From: Rufibacter glacialis
GTDB taxonomy: Bacteria > Bacteroidota > Bacteroidia > Cytophagales > Hymenobacteraceae
Assembly (NCBI RefSeq): GCF_008271745.1
Contig: NZ_VKKZ01000019.1
Span: 682,001-746,000, forward strand
Length of the DNA stretch: 64,000 bases
Direction of reading: 5' to 3'
Numbering within the stretch: the first letter of the stretch is position 1; each line of letters starts with the position of its first letter. This document shows, in pieces, positions 9,023-17,002 of this stretch. The translations under genes and the position numbers were made by a program. The notes under the pieces were generated by a model that saw only the letters and a program-made list of their open reading frames with translations, was not told where the DNA came from and ran no database searches.

Positions 9023-9604
9023 TCAGGATGGAACCTGATAGTCTAAGAAGAACAGTTTCTTCAGGCGCATGAGGCACTTGTACTTCTGGTTTTTGGCAGA
9101 ATCAACATTGTTGTAGCCAAACTTGTCGGTGATCTCGGCCATGCCCATGCTGCGGATGTAGAAATCCTCCAGCAGGGTTTTGCAGGGCTCTCCCAACTGA
9201 GACAGGGCGTTGGCCATGGCCTCAAACTTGAGCTCGTTCTGCTCGGCCTGCTCCACTTCTTCCTCTACCTGCGGGGCCAGCTCAGACTCTGTGTCTTCCA
9301 CCATGCCGTGGCTGAACCGGCTGCTGCGCGAGAGCCGCTTGAGCCACAGGCGCCGGCAGATAGAGTACAGGAAGGTCTTGACCTGGCAGTTGAGTTCCAG
9401 CTGCCCGGCCTTGATCTTCTCATAAAAGACAATGACGGCCTCCTGAAAAATATCCTTGGCATCATCCTCCGTCCCGCTGTTGCTCTGTACAAAGAACAAC
9501 ACCATAGGGAAGTGGAGTTTGTATAGCCTGCTCAGAGCCGTGTCATCGTCCTGGAGAATCCCTTCTATAATGGCCGCATCGGTCACCAGCGCCTTATGAA
9601 TCAT
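9023..9604 (-). CDS. ECF-type RNA polymerase sigma factor
   Basis: The 193-residue protein has the two sigma-70 regions of the ECF group. Region 2 includes SRLYKLHFPMVLFFVQSN, AKDIFQEAVIVFYEKI and the -10-contacting helix VKTFLYSICRRLWLKRL. Region 4 contains a helix-turn-helix (LGEPCKTLLEDFYIRSMGMAEITDKFGYNNVDSAKNQKYKCL, split here by domain). An acidic linker (EEEVEQAEQNE) separates them. The ATG at 9604 is preferred; a TTG three codons upstream is the only alternative. It directs polymerase to a set of stress or envelope promoters, and the downstream membrane protein is its likely regulator. Its targets cannot be read from this window, although the divergent lipoprotein gene at 9745 is a candidate. 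Confidence 0.9.
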   Translation of the reverse strand: MIHKALVTDAAIIEGILQDDDTALSRLYKLHFPMVLFFVQSNSGTEDDAKDIFQEAVIVFYEKIKAGQLELNCQVKTFLYSICRRLWLKRLSRSSRFSHGMVEDTESELAPQVEEEVEQAEQNELKFEAMANALSQLGEPCKTLLEDFYIRSMGMAEITDKFGYNNVDSAKNQKYKCLMRLKKLFFLDYQVPS

Positions 9605-9744
9605 GCTTGTCAATTAATACAGTTTCAGTCAATTAGTAACCCAAAGAAAAAAAATAAAAAATTTCTGAAAAGAGTGGGTTACCTCTGGGGGGGTAGTGGT
9701 ATAAAGGTTGAAATTAACGCTAAAACCCTTTAAAAAAAATCACC

Positions 9745-9972
9745 ATGAAAAAGGTATTATCTCTTGCCCTAGTTGCTGGTATGTTCGTTTTCGCTTCTTG
9801 CGAGTCTAAAACTGCTGAAACTACTGAAACAACTACTGAGACTACAACTGAAGGTACTGATGCAACTGCAACTGATGCTGCTGCAACTGATGCTGACACA
9901 ACTGCTACCACTACTACTGGTACTGACACTACTACCACTACCACTACTACTGGAGCTACTACTGCTCAGTAA
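9745..9972 (+). CDS. Small threonine-rich lipoprotein
   Basis: The 75-residue product has a lipoprotein signal peptide ending MFVFASC, so Cys19 would be lipidated. The mature part is low-complexity, made almost only of Thr with Glu, Asp, Ala and Gly (runs such as TTETTTETTTEGTD and TTTTTTTTGATTAQ). Threonine is encoded largely by ACT and ACA codons, so the DNA is itself repetitive. It is probably an unstructured, acidic, surface or periplasmic tether; no domain is recognised. It is divergent from the sigma factor gene with 140 bases between them, so both could be controlled from the same region. Downstream are two hairpin terminators in series. Confidence 0.75.
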   Translation: MKKVLSLALVAGMFVFASCESKTAETTETTTETTTEGTDATATDAAATDADTTATTTTGTDTTTTTTTTGATTAQ

Positions 9973-9977
9973 TTAAT

Positions 9978-9999
9978 GGTGTGCCTTTGCACACCTTTT
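9978..9999 (+). terminator. Terminator after the Thr-rich lipoprotein gene
   Basis: The stem GGTGTGC/GCACACC with a 4-base loop is followed by TTTT, six bases after the stop codon. Confidence 0.75.
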
Positions 10000-10013
10000 A
10001 ATTAGGACAAGAT

Positions 10014-10049
10014 AAAGCGTCTCTAACGGTTTGCGTTGGAGACGCTTTT
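10014..10049 (+). terminator. Second terminator in series
   Basis: The stem AAAGCGTCTC / GAGACGCTTT is followed by a T-rich run, shortly downstream of the first terminator. Confidence 0.7.
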
Positions 10050-10062
10050 CTTTTTAACGTAA

Positions 10063-10121
10063 AAAGCCCCGCCTCTTTCGGGCCTGTTTCATAAAAACAG
10101 GCCCGAAAGAGGCGGGGCTTT
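10063..10121. terminator. Very long perfect hairpin (27-bp stem) between convergent genes
   Basis: Arms 10063-10089 and 10095-10121 are perfectly complementary over 27 bp around a 5-base loop. Its tip (about 10079-10105) has the layout of the interspersed element: GGCCTG, TTTCATAAAAA, GGCCC and GAAAG. It likely terminates the proline dehydrogenase gene on the minus strand. Confidence 0.8.
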
Positions 10122-10127
10122 CAGTTG

Positions 10128-11306
10128 TTAGCGTTTGCGGCGGGCGAGTTCTTTCTTCACCAAAGAGAATTCACGGCTGCTCTGGCCGGCAATGGCGGTG
10201 TTCTCATCTGCGCGGCGCAGCAGATAGGGCATCACGGCTTCTACCGGGCCGTACGGCACGTACTTGGCCACGTTGTAGCCGGCATGCGCCAGGTTGTAAG
10301 ATAGGTTGTCGCTCATGCCCAGAAGCTGCGCAAAATAGATGCGTTCGTCGTTGGGGGCCACGTTGAACTGCGCCATGAGGTCCATGAGGTAATAACAGCT
10401 TTGCTCGTTGTGCGTGCCGGCGCAGATGGCAATGCGGTCAATGTGCTCCAGGCAGAACCTCAAAGATTCGTCATATAACGCATCAGTGGCTTGTTTGGTA
10501 GGGTTGATGGGGTTGTTAAGTCCCTTTCGCTGGGCTACGCGGCCTTCTTTCTCCATGTAAGCACCGCGCACCAACTTGCCACCCAGATAATACCCGTTCT
10601 GTAGGGCCCGCTCGTAATCACGTTTGATCACGTCCAGGCGGTCATGGCGGTACAGCTGGTAGGTGTTGTAGACAATGGGCCGCTCCTGGTTGTAAAGCTC
10701 CATCATTTCAATGGTGAGTTGGTCAATGGTTTCCTGCATCCAGCTTTCCTCCGCGTCAATGAACACACGCACGCCCCTCTCAAAGGCCCGCTGGCAAATG
10801 GCTTTTACCCGCGCCCGCGCCCGGGAAAAGGCCGCTTTCTCGGCTTGGGTAAGTTCCTGCGTGGTCTGGGCTTTGGCCAACAGAGCCGGGTCTGCCACCC
10901 CGGTCACCTTGAACACGCTGAAGGGGATATGGCTGGAGGTTGCCGCCATCTCAATGGTAGCGATGATTTCCTGCACCGTATGGTCAAAGCTGGCCTCATT
11001 GCTCTCACCCTCCACCGAGTAATCCAGGATGGTGCCAATGCCAGAGCGGCCCAGGCGGTCTATGGTGGGCCGGCATTCCTGGATGGTCTCGCCGCCGCAG
11101 AATTGCTCAAAGATGCTTTTCTTGATCAGGAACTTGACCGGCAGGTTCCAGTTCAGGGCTTTTTTCATCAGGCCTCCCCCCATTTTCACCATGGAGTTGT
11201 TGTTCATGGCCGCAAAGAGGAGATAGGTTTTATAGAGTTCCGCGTCTGATTTGTCAGCGAAGGCGATGGCGGTATCTTCAAATGAAACTTTGGGTGCAGG
11301 AGTCAT
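10128..11306 (-). CDS. Proline dehydrogenase
   Basis: The 392-residue FAD enzyme oxidises L-proline to pyrroline-5-carboxylate, the first step of proline catabolism. It has the TIM-barrel signatures of the PRODH family. GGKLVRGAYMEKEGR is at about residues 241-255. The C-terminal helix segment PYGPVEAVMPYLLRRADEN carries the RR pair that binds the substrate carboxylate. Length fits the monofunctional Bacteroidota enzyme, not the PutA fusion. The P5C dehydrogenase partner is not in this window. It is monocistronic, with a long hairpin terminator 7 bases past its stop codon and a good -7 promoter motif upstream. Confidence 0.92.
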   Translation of the reverse strand: MTPAPKVSFEDTAIAFADKSDAELYKTYLLFAAMNNNSMVKMGGGLMKKALNWNLPVKFLIKKSIFEQFCGGETIQECRPTIDRLGRSGIGTILDYSVEGESNEASFDHTVQEIIATIEMAATSSHIPFSVFKVTGVADPALLAKAQTTQELTQAEKAAFSRARARVKAICQRAFERGVRVFIDAEESWMQETIDQLTIEMMELYNQERPIVYNTYQLYRHDRLDVIKRDYERALQNGYYLGGKLVRGAYMEKEGRVAQRKGLNNPINPTKQATDALYDESLRFCLEHIDRIAICAGTHNEQSCYYLMDLMAQFNVAPNDERIYFAQLLGMSDNLSYNLAHAGYNVAKYVPYGPVEAVMPYLLRRADENTAIAGQSSREFSLVKKELARRKR

Positions 11307-11332
11307 AGATTATGTGCTACATTTAAGCTGCG

Positions 11333-11340
11333 CAAAGATA
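11333..11340 (-). promoter_or_regulatory. Candidate -7 promoter element of proline dehydrogenase
   Basis: The minus strand reads TATCTTTG, an exact TAnnTTTG match, 26 bases before the start codon. No clear -33 motif was seen. Confidence 0.4.
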
Positions 11341-11422
11341 ACGTAAAAACGGTTGTTAGTTGTTTATGAGGCGATTTGCTGAAATCATTTCTTAAACGCT
11401 GGGCCTTTACCAGACACCTGCC

Positions 11423-12514
11423 ATGGAACTGAAAAAAGAACACAACTACTTTCACCAGCTAAGCAAACTGCGCCGCAAACCCCTAGTCATTGCCGGGCCT
11501 TGCAGCGCTGAAACCAGGGAACAGGTGCTGGAAACCGCGCGCCAGTTAAAGGAAATGCAGGTGGACATCTTCAGGGCCGGCGTCTGGAAGCCCCGTTCCA
11601 AACCGGGTTCCTTTGAGGGCGTTGGCACTGAGGGTATGAAATGGTTGCAGGAAGTACGGCAGCAGTATGGGTTGCCCGTCGCCACAGAAGTAGCCCGGCC
11701 CCACCACGTGGAAATAGCCCTGAAACACAACATAGATGTGCTCTGGATTGGCGCCCGCACCACCGTGAACCCCTTTGACGTGCAGGAACTGGCCGAAGCC
11801 CTGCGCGGTACCCAGGTTCCGGTCATGGTCAAGAACCCGGTCAACCCAGACCTCCAACTCTGGGCCGGGGCTATTGAACGGCTGTGGGCGGTAGGGGTAC
11901 AAGACGTGGCAGCCATTCACCGTGGTTTCTCTACCTATGAGCCGGCCGTCTACCGCAACCTGCCGTTGTGGCAGATCCCCATTCAGTTAAGGGGGCTTTA
12001 CCCTTCATTGCCTGTTCTGGTAGATCCCAGCCACATTGGCGGAAAACCAGACCTGGTGCTGCCCCTCTCCCAGAAAGGGCTGGACCTAGATTTTGAGGGC
12101 GTTATGATAGAAACCCATCCAAACCCAGCCGAAGCCCTCTCAGATGCAGCCCAACAAATTACGCCTGCGGCCTTGGGGGAGATTCTGGCGCACCTCCAGG
12201 TGCGTAGTGTTCCAGATGCGGCTTTCCTGACCCGAACCGAAGAACTTCGCCAGAAGATTGACCTCGCCGATCGGGAAATCCTGGAAGCCCTGGCCCGGCG
12301 CATGCGGCTCATCCAGAAGATTGGCCAGGACAAGAAAGAGAACAACATCGCCATCCTGCAACCAGACCGCTGGAAAGTGATCTTTGAGACCCGCAAAGCA
12401 TGGGCCCGCGAGGTGCAGGTGAACCCAGAGTTTGCCGCTGAGCTGTATGAGCTGATCCACCTGGAATCTATCCGGATTCAGACGGAGATCATAGGAGGAT
12501 CTGTGAGTGAGTGA
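11423..12514 (+). CDS. Bifunctional DAHP synthase / chorismate mutase
   Basis: The 363-residue fusion has an N-terminal DAHP synthase of the KDSA-like class, which condenses PEP and erythrose 4-phosphate (about residues 10-260). Motifs include VIAGPCSAE at 22-30, RAGVWKPRSKPGSFEG at about 51-66 and DPSHIGGKPD at 201-210. An AroQ-class chorismate mutase domain follows at about 272-356 (LRQKIDLADREILEALARRM, with the catalytic KK/RxxQ residues). Such fusions commit shikimate flux to prephenate, and the mutase often gives feedback control of the synthase. The last codons and the TGA stop lie inside a (GTGA)n microsatellite. Together with aroB and aroA downstream it forms a chorismate cluster. 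Confidence 0.93.
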   Translation: MELKKEHNYFHQLSKLRRKPLVIAGPCSAETREQVLETARQLKEMQVDIFRAGVWKPRSKPGSFEGVGTEGMKWLQEVRQQYGLPVATEVARPHHVEIALKHNIDVLWIGARTTVNPFDVQELAEALRGTQVPVMVKNPVNPDLQLWAGAIERLWAVGVQDVAAIHRGFSTYEPAVYRNLPLWQIPIQLRGLYPSLPVLVDPSHIGGKPDLVLPLSQKGLDLDFEGVMIETHPNPAEALSDAAQQITPAALGEILAHLQVRSVPDAAFLTRTEELRQKIDLADREILEALARRMRLIQKIGQDKKENNIAILQPDRWKVIFETRKAWAREVQVNPEFAAELYELIHLESIRIQTEIIGGSVSE

Positions 12515-12557
12515 GTGAGTGAGTGAGTGAGTGAGTGAGTGAGTGAGTGAGTGAGTG
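12503..12557 (+). repeat. (GTGA)n tetranucleotide microsatellite, 13.75 copies
   Basis: Fifty-five uninterrupted bases of GTGA repeats begin inside the last codons of the DAHP synthase-chorismate mutase gene, contain its stop codon at 12512-12514 and extend 43 bases past it. Every reading frame through the tract meets TGA within 12 bases. Confidence 0.97.
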
Positions 12558-12571
12558 GCGAAACCATATCA

Positions 12572-12601
12572 GGGGTCTTTTTCAGGAATCTGCCTGAAAA
12601 C
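12572..12601 (+). repeat. Copy of the interspersed hairpin element
   Basis: It contains GGGGTC, TTTTTCAGGAA, TGCC and TGAAAAC in the family order, 15 bases after the GTGA microsatellite. Confidence 0.6.
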
Positions 12602-12712
12602 GGGTTCTGGGGTAAAAGCTTAAACAACTAGTGCTGCGCTTTTGCCAACCCGGCAGTATCTTGCGGTGTTCTTTTGAAGAATGTAAGGCCGCGTTCAATA
12701 TTTCTACTGAAT

Positions 12713-12720
12713 TAATTTTG
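12713..12720 (+). promoter_or_regulatory. Candidate -7 promoter element upstream of aroB
   Basis: TAATTTTG matches TAnnTTTG exactly, about 95 bases before the aroB start. The -33 partner is weak. Confidence 0.3.
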
Positions 12721-12763
12721 AACTGCCCCAGACATTCCCTTCTTTAGAGCATCATCTTGTTTT

Positions 12764-12794
12764 GGGGCTGTTTTCAACAATAGAGCCGCAAGAC
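12764..12794 (+). repeat. Copy of the interspersed hairpin element, just upstream of aroB
   Basis: It has GGGGCTG, TTTTCAACAA, GAGCC and GCAAGAC in the family order, ending about 20 bases before the aroB start codon. Confidence 0.6.
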
Positions 12795-12814
12795 ACCTTT
12801 AAACTGAACGTACC

Positions 12815-13855
12815 TTGACCGAAGAAATATTCATAGGCCAGGAAGCCTTGGGGCAGTGGCAGCAACTGCTGCAGAACAGGGCTTTCAAGAAAACGGTGGT
12901 GCTGGTAGACGAGAACACGCACCGGCACTGCTATGCCCTGCTTAAACCGTATCTGCCCCCAGACCACCACGTGGTGCAGATCAAAAGCGGGGAGGAGAAC
13001 AAGAACCTGGCTACCTGCGAACACGTGTGGCGCGAACTCACCGAGCAAGGGCTGGACCGCTGGAGCCTGCTGGTGAACCTGGGTGGCGGCGTGCTCACCG
13101 ATTTAGGCGGTTTCTGCGCCAGCCTGTACAAACGGGGCATCCGGTTCGTGAATGTGCCTACCACCTTGTTATCTCAGGTAGACGCCAGCGTGGGCGGTAA
13201 GACCGGCATCGACTTCATGGGCTTTAAAAACCACATAGGGGTGTTCCAGGAACCATTGGCTGTGTTGGTGAACCCTGCCTTTCTGCAGACCCTGGACATG
13301 CGCCAGATGAAATCCGGCTACGCCGAGATCATCAAGCACTGGCTTATCATGGATGCTGAGAAATTCTTCGAGCAACGCTACATTGGCCTGTTCACCGAGG
13401 ATTGGACCGACCTGATCCGGCATTCCATTGCCATTAAATCCCGCGTGGTCACTGCTGACCCACTGGAAAACGGGCTGCGCAAGATCCTCAACTTTGGGCA
13501 CACCATCGGGCACGCCGTGGAAAGCTTCTACCTGGAGAAACCGGGGCAAACCTTGCTGCACGGCGAGGCCATTGCCGTGGGCATGCTCTGCGAGGCCTGG
13601 CTTTCGGTGCAGAAAGGCTTGCTGCCGCAGGCGGAATTGGACCAGATAGAAACGTTTATGCTGTCTATTTATGAAAAGGTGCCCGTTCCGGAGGCCGATG
13701 TCCAGGCCATCAGCCATCTGTGCCTGCACGACAAAAAGAACGACGGCGCCACCATCAACTGCACCCTGCTGCAGAAAATCGGCGAAGCCGTGTATGACCA
13801 ACCTATCACTTTACCCGAGGTACAGAGTGCCTTGCGTTATTACCAATTACTATGA
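12815..13855 (+). CDS. aroB: 3-dehydroquinate synthase
   Basis: The 346-residue NAD- and metal-dependent enzyme converts DAHP to 3-dehydroquinate, the second step of the shikimate pathway. The NAD-binding glycine motif NLGGGVLTDLGGF (about residues 88-100), the substrate motif VPTTLLSQVDASVGGKTGID and the zinc-binding LNFGHTIGHAVES are all present. The frame has an upstream stop at 12800 and no ATG near the expected N-terminus, so translation probably starts with TTG at 12815 (MTEEIFIGQEAL). It overlaps aroA by four bases (ATGA), which indicates translational coupling. Confidence 0.95.
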   Translation: MTEEIFIGQEALGQWQQLLQNRAFKKTVVLVDENTHRHCYALLKPYLPPDHHVVQIKSGEENKNLATCEHVWRELTEQGLDRWSLLVNLGGGVLTDLGGFCASLYKRGIRFVNVPTTLLSQVDASVGGKTGIDFMGFKNHIGVFQEPLAVLVNPAFLQTLDMRQMKSGYAEIIKHWLIMDAEKFFEQRYIGLFTEDWTDLIRHSIAIKSRVVTADPLENGLRKILNFGHTIGHAVESFYLEKPGQTLLHGEAIAVGMLCEAWLSVQKGLLPQAELDQIETFMLSIYEKVPVPEADVQAISHLCLHDKKNDGATINCTLLQKIGEAVYDQPITLPEVQSALRYYQLL

Positions 13856-15093
13856 TCTTAGCTGCTGCCGTGCGCGTATCGCACCCCACGGGCGTGTTGC
13901 GCGGACGCGTAACCTTGCCTGCCTCTAAAAGCGAAGCCAACCGGGCGCTCATCATCAGGGCATTATCCGGGAAAGATTTCCCTATCCATAACCTTTCAGA
14001 CGCCAATGACACCCAACTGCTCAACCGCCTGCTTTCTGCCCCCGTGGGGGAAGAAGTGAGTGCCGAGGATGCCGGGACTGTCATGCGTTTCCTGACTGCC
14101 TATTACGCCGCCACCGGCCAGGAACTTACCTTAACCGGCACCGCCCGCATGTGCCAGCGGCCCATTGGGGTGCTGGTAGACGCGCTTCGGCAGTTAGGGG
14201 CGCAGATAGATTACCTGGGGCAGGAGGGCTTCCCGCCGTTGCGGATGAAGGGCTTTACGCCCAGCGGCTCCAACCAATTGACCGTGCGTTCAGACATCAG
14301 CAGCCAGTATATCTCTGCCCTACTCATGATAGGGCCTTTGTTGCCGCAGGGACTGGAACTCACCTTGGAAGGCAAGATCAGCTCTGAGCCGTACATCCGG
14401 ATGACCTTGGCCCAGATGGCCTATTTTGGAGTGGAGGCTACGTTTGAAGGTCAGAAAATCACGGTGGACAAACAAGAATACCAAGCCAGGGAATACACGG
14501 TAGAGTCTGACTGGTCGGCGGCCAGTTACTGGTTCAGCATCACGGCCCTGGCCAAAGAGGCCGACCTGTTTTTGCCTGCTTTGCGGCATGATTCGTTGCA
14601 GGGCGATAGTGTGCTGCCCACGCTTATGGCCCCGTTTGGCGTGGAGACAGAGTTTACACCAGAGGGTGTTCGGCTCACGAAGCAGCCGGTTCAAGAGCCT
14701 CTGGAGCGGATCAATTTCTATGCCTGCCCAGACCTGGCCCAAACGGTAGCCGCTTTGGCCGCCGGTTTGGAGGTAGAGGTGGAAATGACCGGCTTGGAGA
14801 GCCTTCGCATCAAAGAAACCGACCGTATTGCCGCCTTGCAGTTTGAGCTGGTCAAATTTGGGGCAGAGCTCCGCGAGATCGCGCCAGACGTTTTCAAGGT
14901 ATTTCTGAGAAAACAGCCTGAAAACCTGGCTACCGTGCATACCTATGAAGACCACCGCATGGCCATGGCCTTCGCGCCGCTGGCCCTGAAGCAGCCGCTG
15001 GTGGTGGAAGAACCCAAGGTGGTGCGCAAGTCTTACCCGCGGTATTGGGAAGAACTGGAGAAGGCTGGTTTTGAAATAGAGAAAATGGGTTAA
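13852..15093 (+). CDS. aroA: 5-enolpyruvylshikimate-3-phosphate synthase
   Basis: The 413-residue enzyme joins PEP to shikimate 3-phosphate, the sixth step of the shikimate pathway. The family signatures PASKSEANRALI (K26 binds substrate), EDAGTVMRFLTAYYA, the central SDISSQYISALLM and LRIKETDRIAAL near the C-terminus are intact. It lacks the usual LPGSKS spelling at the N-terminus and has LPASKSEANR instead, a common Bacteroidota variant. Its start overlaps the aroB stop, so both are made from one message. The cluster provides steps 1, 2 and 6 of chorismate synthesis plus chorismate mutase; aroC, aroE and aroK are elsewhere. Confidence 0.95.
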   Translation: MILAAAVRVSHPTGVLRGRVTLPASKSEANRALIIRALSGKDFPIHNLSDANDTQLLNRLLSAPVGEEVSAEDAGTVMRFLTAYYAATGQELTLTGTARMCQRPIGVLVDALRQLGAQIDYLGQEGFPPLRMKGFTPSGSNQLTVRSDISSQYISALLMIGPLLPQGLELTLEGKISSEPYIRMTLAQMAYFGVEATFEGQKITVDKQEYQAREYTVESDWSAASYWFSITALAKEADLFLPALRHDSLQGDSVLPTLMAPFGVETEFTPEGVRLTKQPVQEPLERINFYACPDLAQTVAALAAGLEVEVEMTGLESLRIKETDRIAALQFELVKFGAELREIAPDVFKVFLRKQPENLATVHTYEDHRMAMAFAPLALKQPLVVEEPKVVRKSYPRYWEELEKAGFEIEKMG

Positions 15094-15220
15094 ATCAATT
15101 CTTCGGGCAGCAAAAAATTATTTCCTGATATATACGAGATCGGTTTGAATGGATGTAGCCTTCTGTTCGTCTCGCCGGTTTTCAGTTCTTTGTTGGAAAG
15201 GAGCCAGAAAACCAAACTTT

Positions 15221-15261
15221 TCGGGCCAGGGAAACGCCAATTTGGTGCTTCTCTGGCCCGA
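15221..15261 (+). terminator. Possible terminator or structured repeat after aroA
   Basis: Arms TCGGGCCAG (15221-15229) and CTGGCCCGA (15253-15261) are perfect, and the bases between them also pair partly. A T-rich stretch follows only weakly, so terminator function is uncertain. Confidence 0.4.
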
Positions 15262-15384
15262 GAGGTTTTAATGGGGTTAAGGTTCTTAAACTAAAGACCT
15301 GGATTGGATTTTCCGTCAGGAAGATTTAGGCTTTTTGGGTGGCCATTGGGGGGTGGAAAACATATGCTGGAGAGTTAAAGCTCC

Positions 15385-16284
15385 TTAGAAAATAAGGGAG
15401 CTGTTGACCGTTCCCCTGCTCAAAGTACCCGATGGCATAATCAGAAACCGCTGCTTTCCCTCGCCCAGTTTGCGGCCTAAAAAATCATAGACAGTAGCGG
15501 TCCCTTTAACCGACAAATACCCTAAGGCGGCACCGGCCATGACATCAGTGGCCCAATGGGCGTTGTCATTGATCCTTGACAAGCCCACCAGGGTAGCTAC
15601 GGTATGGGCTGCCGGAGACACGAACCTATTTTTATGGCCGTAGACTTCTGATATTGAGGTGGACATGACAAAAGCTACGGTGGTATGGGCAGAAGGAAAG
15701 GATCTATGGATAGAGGTGGGATCAGAGCCGTCAAATTTATTGTTCAAGTGGGATCTGTCTGGCCGGTGCCGGTGGGTAGCGTTCTTTAGATACGTAGTAA
15801 ACCCACCACTCAAAAACAGGCTTCCCAAAGACACGGCGCCTAATTTCTGAAGGTCAGGGTTCTTCATGATAAAGCCCGTCACCATCATCCCCCCGGAAAT
15901 AGGTCCCCAATACTTCTGGCGCCCCATGGGGTCCATGGTGCCTGAGATGCCGTCACTTACTTTATTCTGATACCGCTGGGAAAATTTTTGCAGCGGCTCA
16001 TCTACCCATATATACGTAGCTGCTAACACGCCAGAACCAAGGACCAAAATTCCTGCGGCCTTGGCCACGGGAGAGGGTTTCCACCGGGGGCTAGAAAAGG
16101 CCAGGGAGTCAGGAAGAGGGGGTTGGGGTTTAAACGAAGCGATTTCACCGGTAGGAGCAGTCCGGGTAGAATCAGTTGAAAGGACTTCGGGCTGGGCCCA
16201 GGAAATTTGATGTATAAAAAATAGAGCCGTCACTAGAAGGAACTTCAGGGAAAGCTGGGTGGATGTACTTTTAACTGGACACAT
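15385..16284 (-). CDS. Secreted or membrane-bound PAP2 superfamily phosphatase
   Basis: The 299-residue protein has a signal peptide (to about SWAQ, residue 30), a hydrophobic helix at about 75-93 and a C-terminal PAP2 domain. All three phosphatase motifs are seen: KNATHRHRP (KX6RP), FPSAHTT (the PSGH motif with Ala replacing Gly), and SRINDNAHWATDV with the catalytic His and Asp. Members dephosphorylate lipid phosphates such as undecaprenyl pyrophosphate or phosphatidylglycerol phosphate. The usual five or six membrane helices are not obvious, so it may be a periplasmic lipid-A or phospholipid phosphatase, or a non-lipid acid phosphatase. The substrate is not readable from the sequence. Confidence 0.88.
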   Translation of the reverse strand: MCPVKSTSTQLSLKFLLVTALFFIHQISWAQPEVLSTDSTRTAPTGEIASFKPQPPLPDSLAFSSPRWKPSPVAKAAGILVLGSGVLAATYIWVDEPLQKFSQRYQNKVSDGISGTMDPMGRQKYWGPISGGMMVTGFIMKNPDLQKLGAVSLGSLFLSGGFTTYLKNATHRHRPDRSHLNNKFDGSDPTSIHRSFPSAHTTVAFVMSTSISEVYGHKNRFVSPAAHTVATLVGLSRINDNAHWATDVMAGAALGYLSVKGTATVYDFLGRKLGEGKQRFLIMPSGTLSRGTVNSSLIF

Positions 16285-17002
16285 GCATGATCTTCAAGGA
16301 TGGAGAAAAAGAGGGTGCGGGGGCATGGCGGCAGGTATGATTTGCCAGAAGGCCTTCTTTTATAAGTAGAATACAACAGCAGAAACGATGGTTTTACCAA
16401 ATGGTTTATCTTAAGAGAACTGAATGGTCTCCTTCGCCTGCACAGCCTTTCCTTGGCTCTTCCTCTGAGAACCTATACCCTGCGAAAAAAGGTATAGAGT
16501 GGTTGTAGAGGTACTTGCCTAAAAAGAACTCCCATAACTTCCTTTGAGCTCCTTGATTTCCTTCAAGTATGGTGCGTTAAAAAGATATAGGTGCTGCGGG
16601 CAACTTCTGGCTGGCTGTTCTGCCTTTCTTTTGTCTCTGCATAACCTGTTTTCTCTAAGGCTTGGTTTCTTCTAGAGTAGGAATCAAGTTTTCACCTAGC
16701 GCCAATAATCCCAGAACCAGGGCAGGGCAAGGTATTTGCTCCGGAAGCTATTTTGCCCCTTTCGCTCTGGGTACCTTCTTTTATCTTATTTGGTGAGGAG
16801 GGTGATTGTAGGGAAAATCATAAATCGGTCTAGCTGGGATAGGTCAGAAAAACGAGTTATTTAAAGTTGAGAATAGGATTCTTTTATTTGTAAGGCTTTG
16901 ATTGTTATGCAAGAATGTTAAAACATGAGAACCATTTCAACAAAACTTGAGTTTTACCGTTATAATTACTCTTACTACTAGCAGTTACTAAAAAATACGA
17001 CT
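16285..17002. other. Gene-free 718-base interval
   Basis: I find no coding region here. A small perfect stem-loop (CTATACC at 16473-16479 with GGTATAG at 16491-16497) is the only structure. The last 150 bases are AT-rich and presumably hold the promoter of the DUF4142 gene. Confidence 0.5.

Noticed and set aside
9720-9944. Val/Ser-rich minus-strand frame
   Set aside because: It is the complement of the repetitive Thr codons of the lipoprotein gene.
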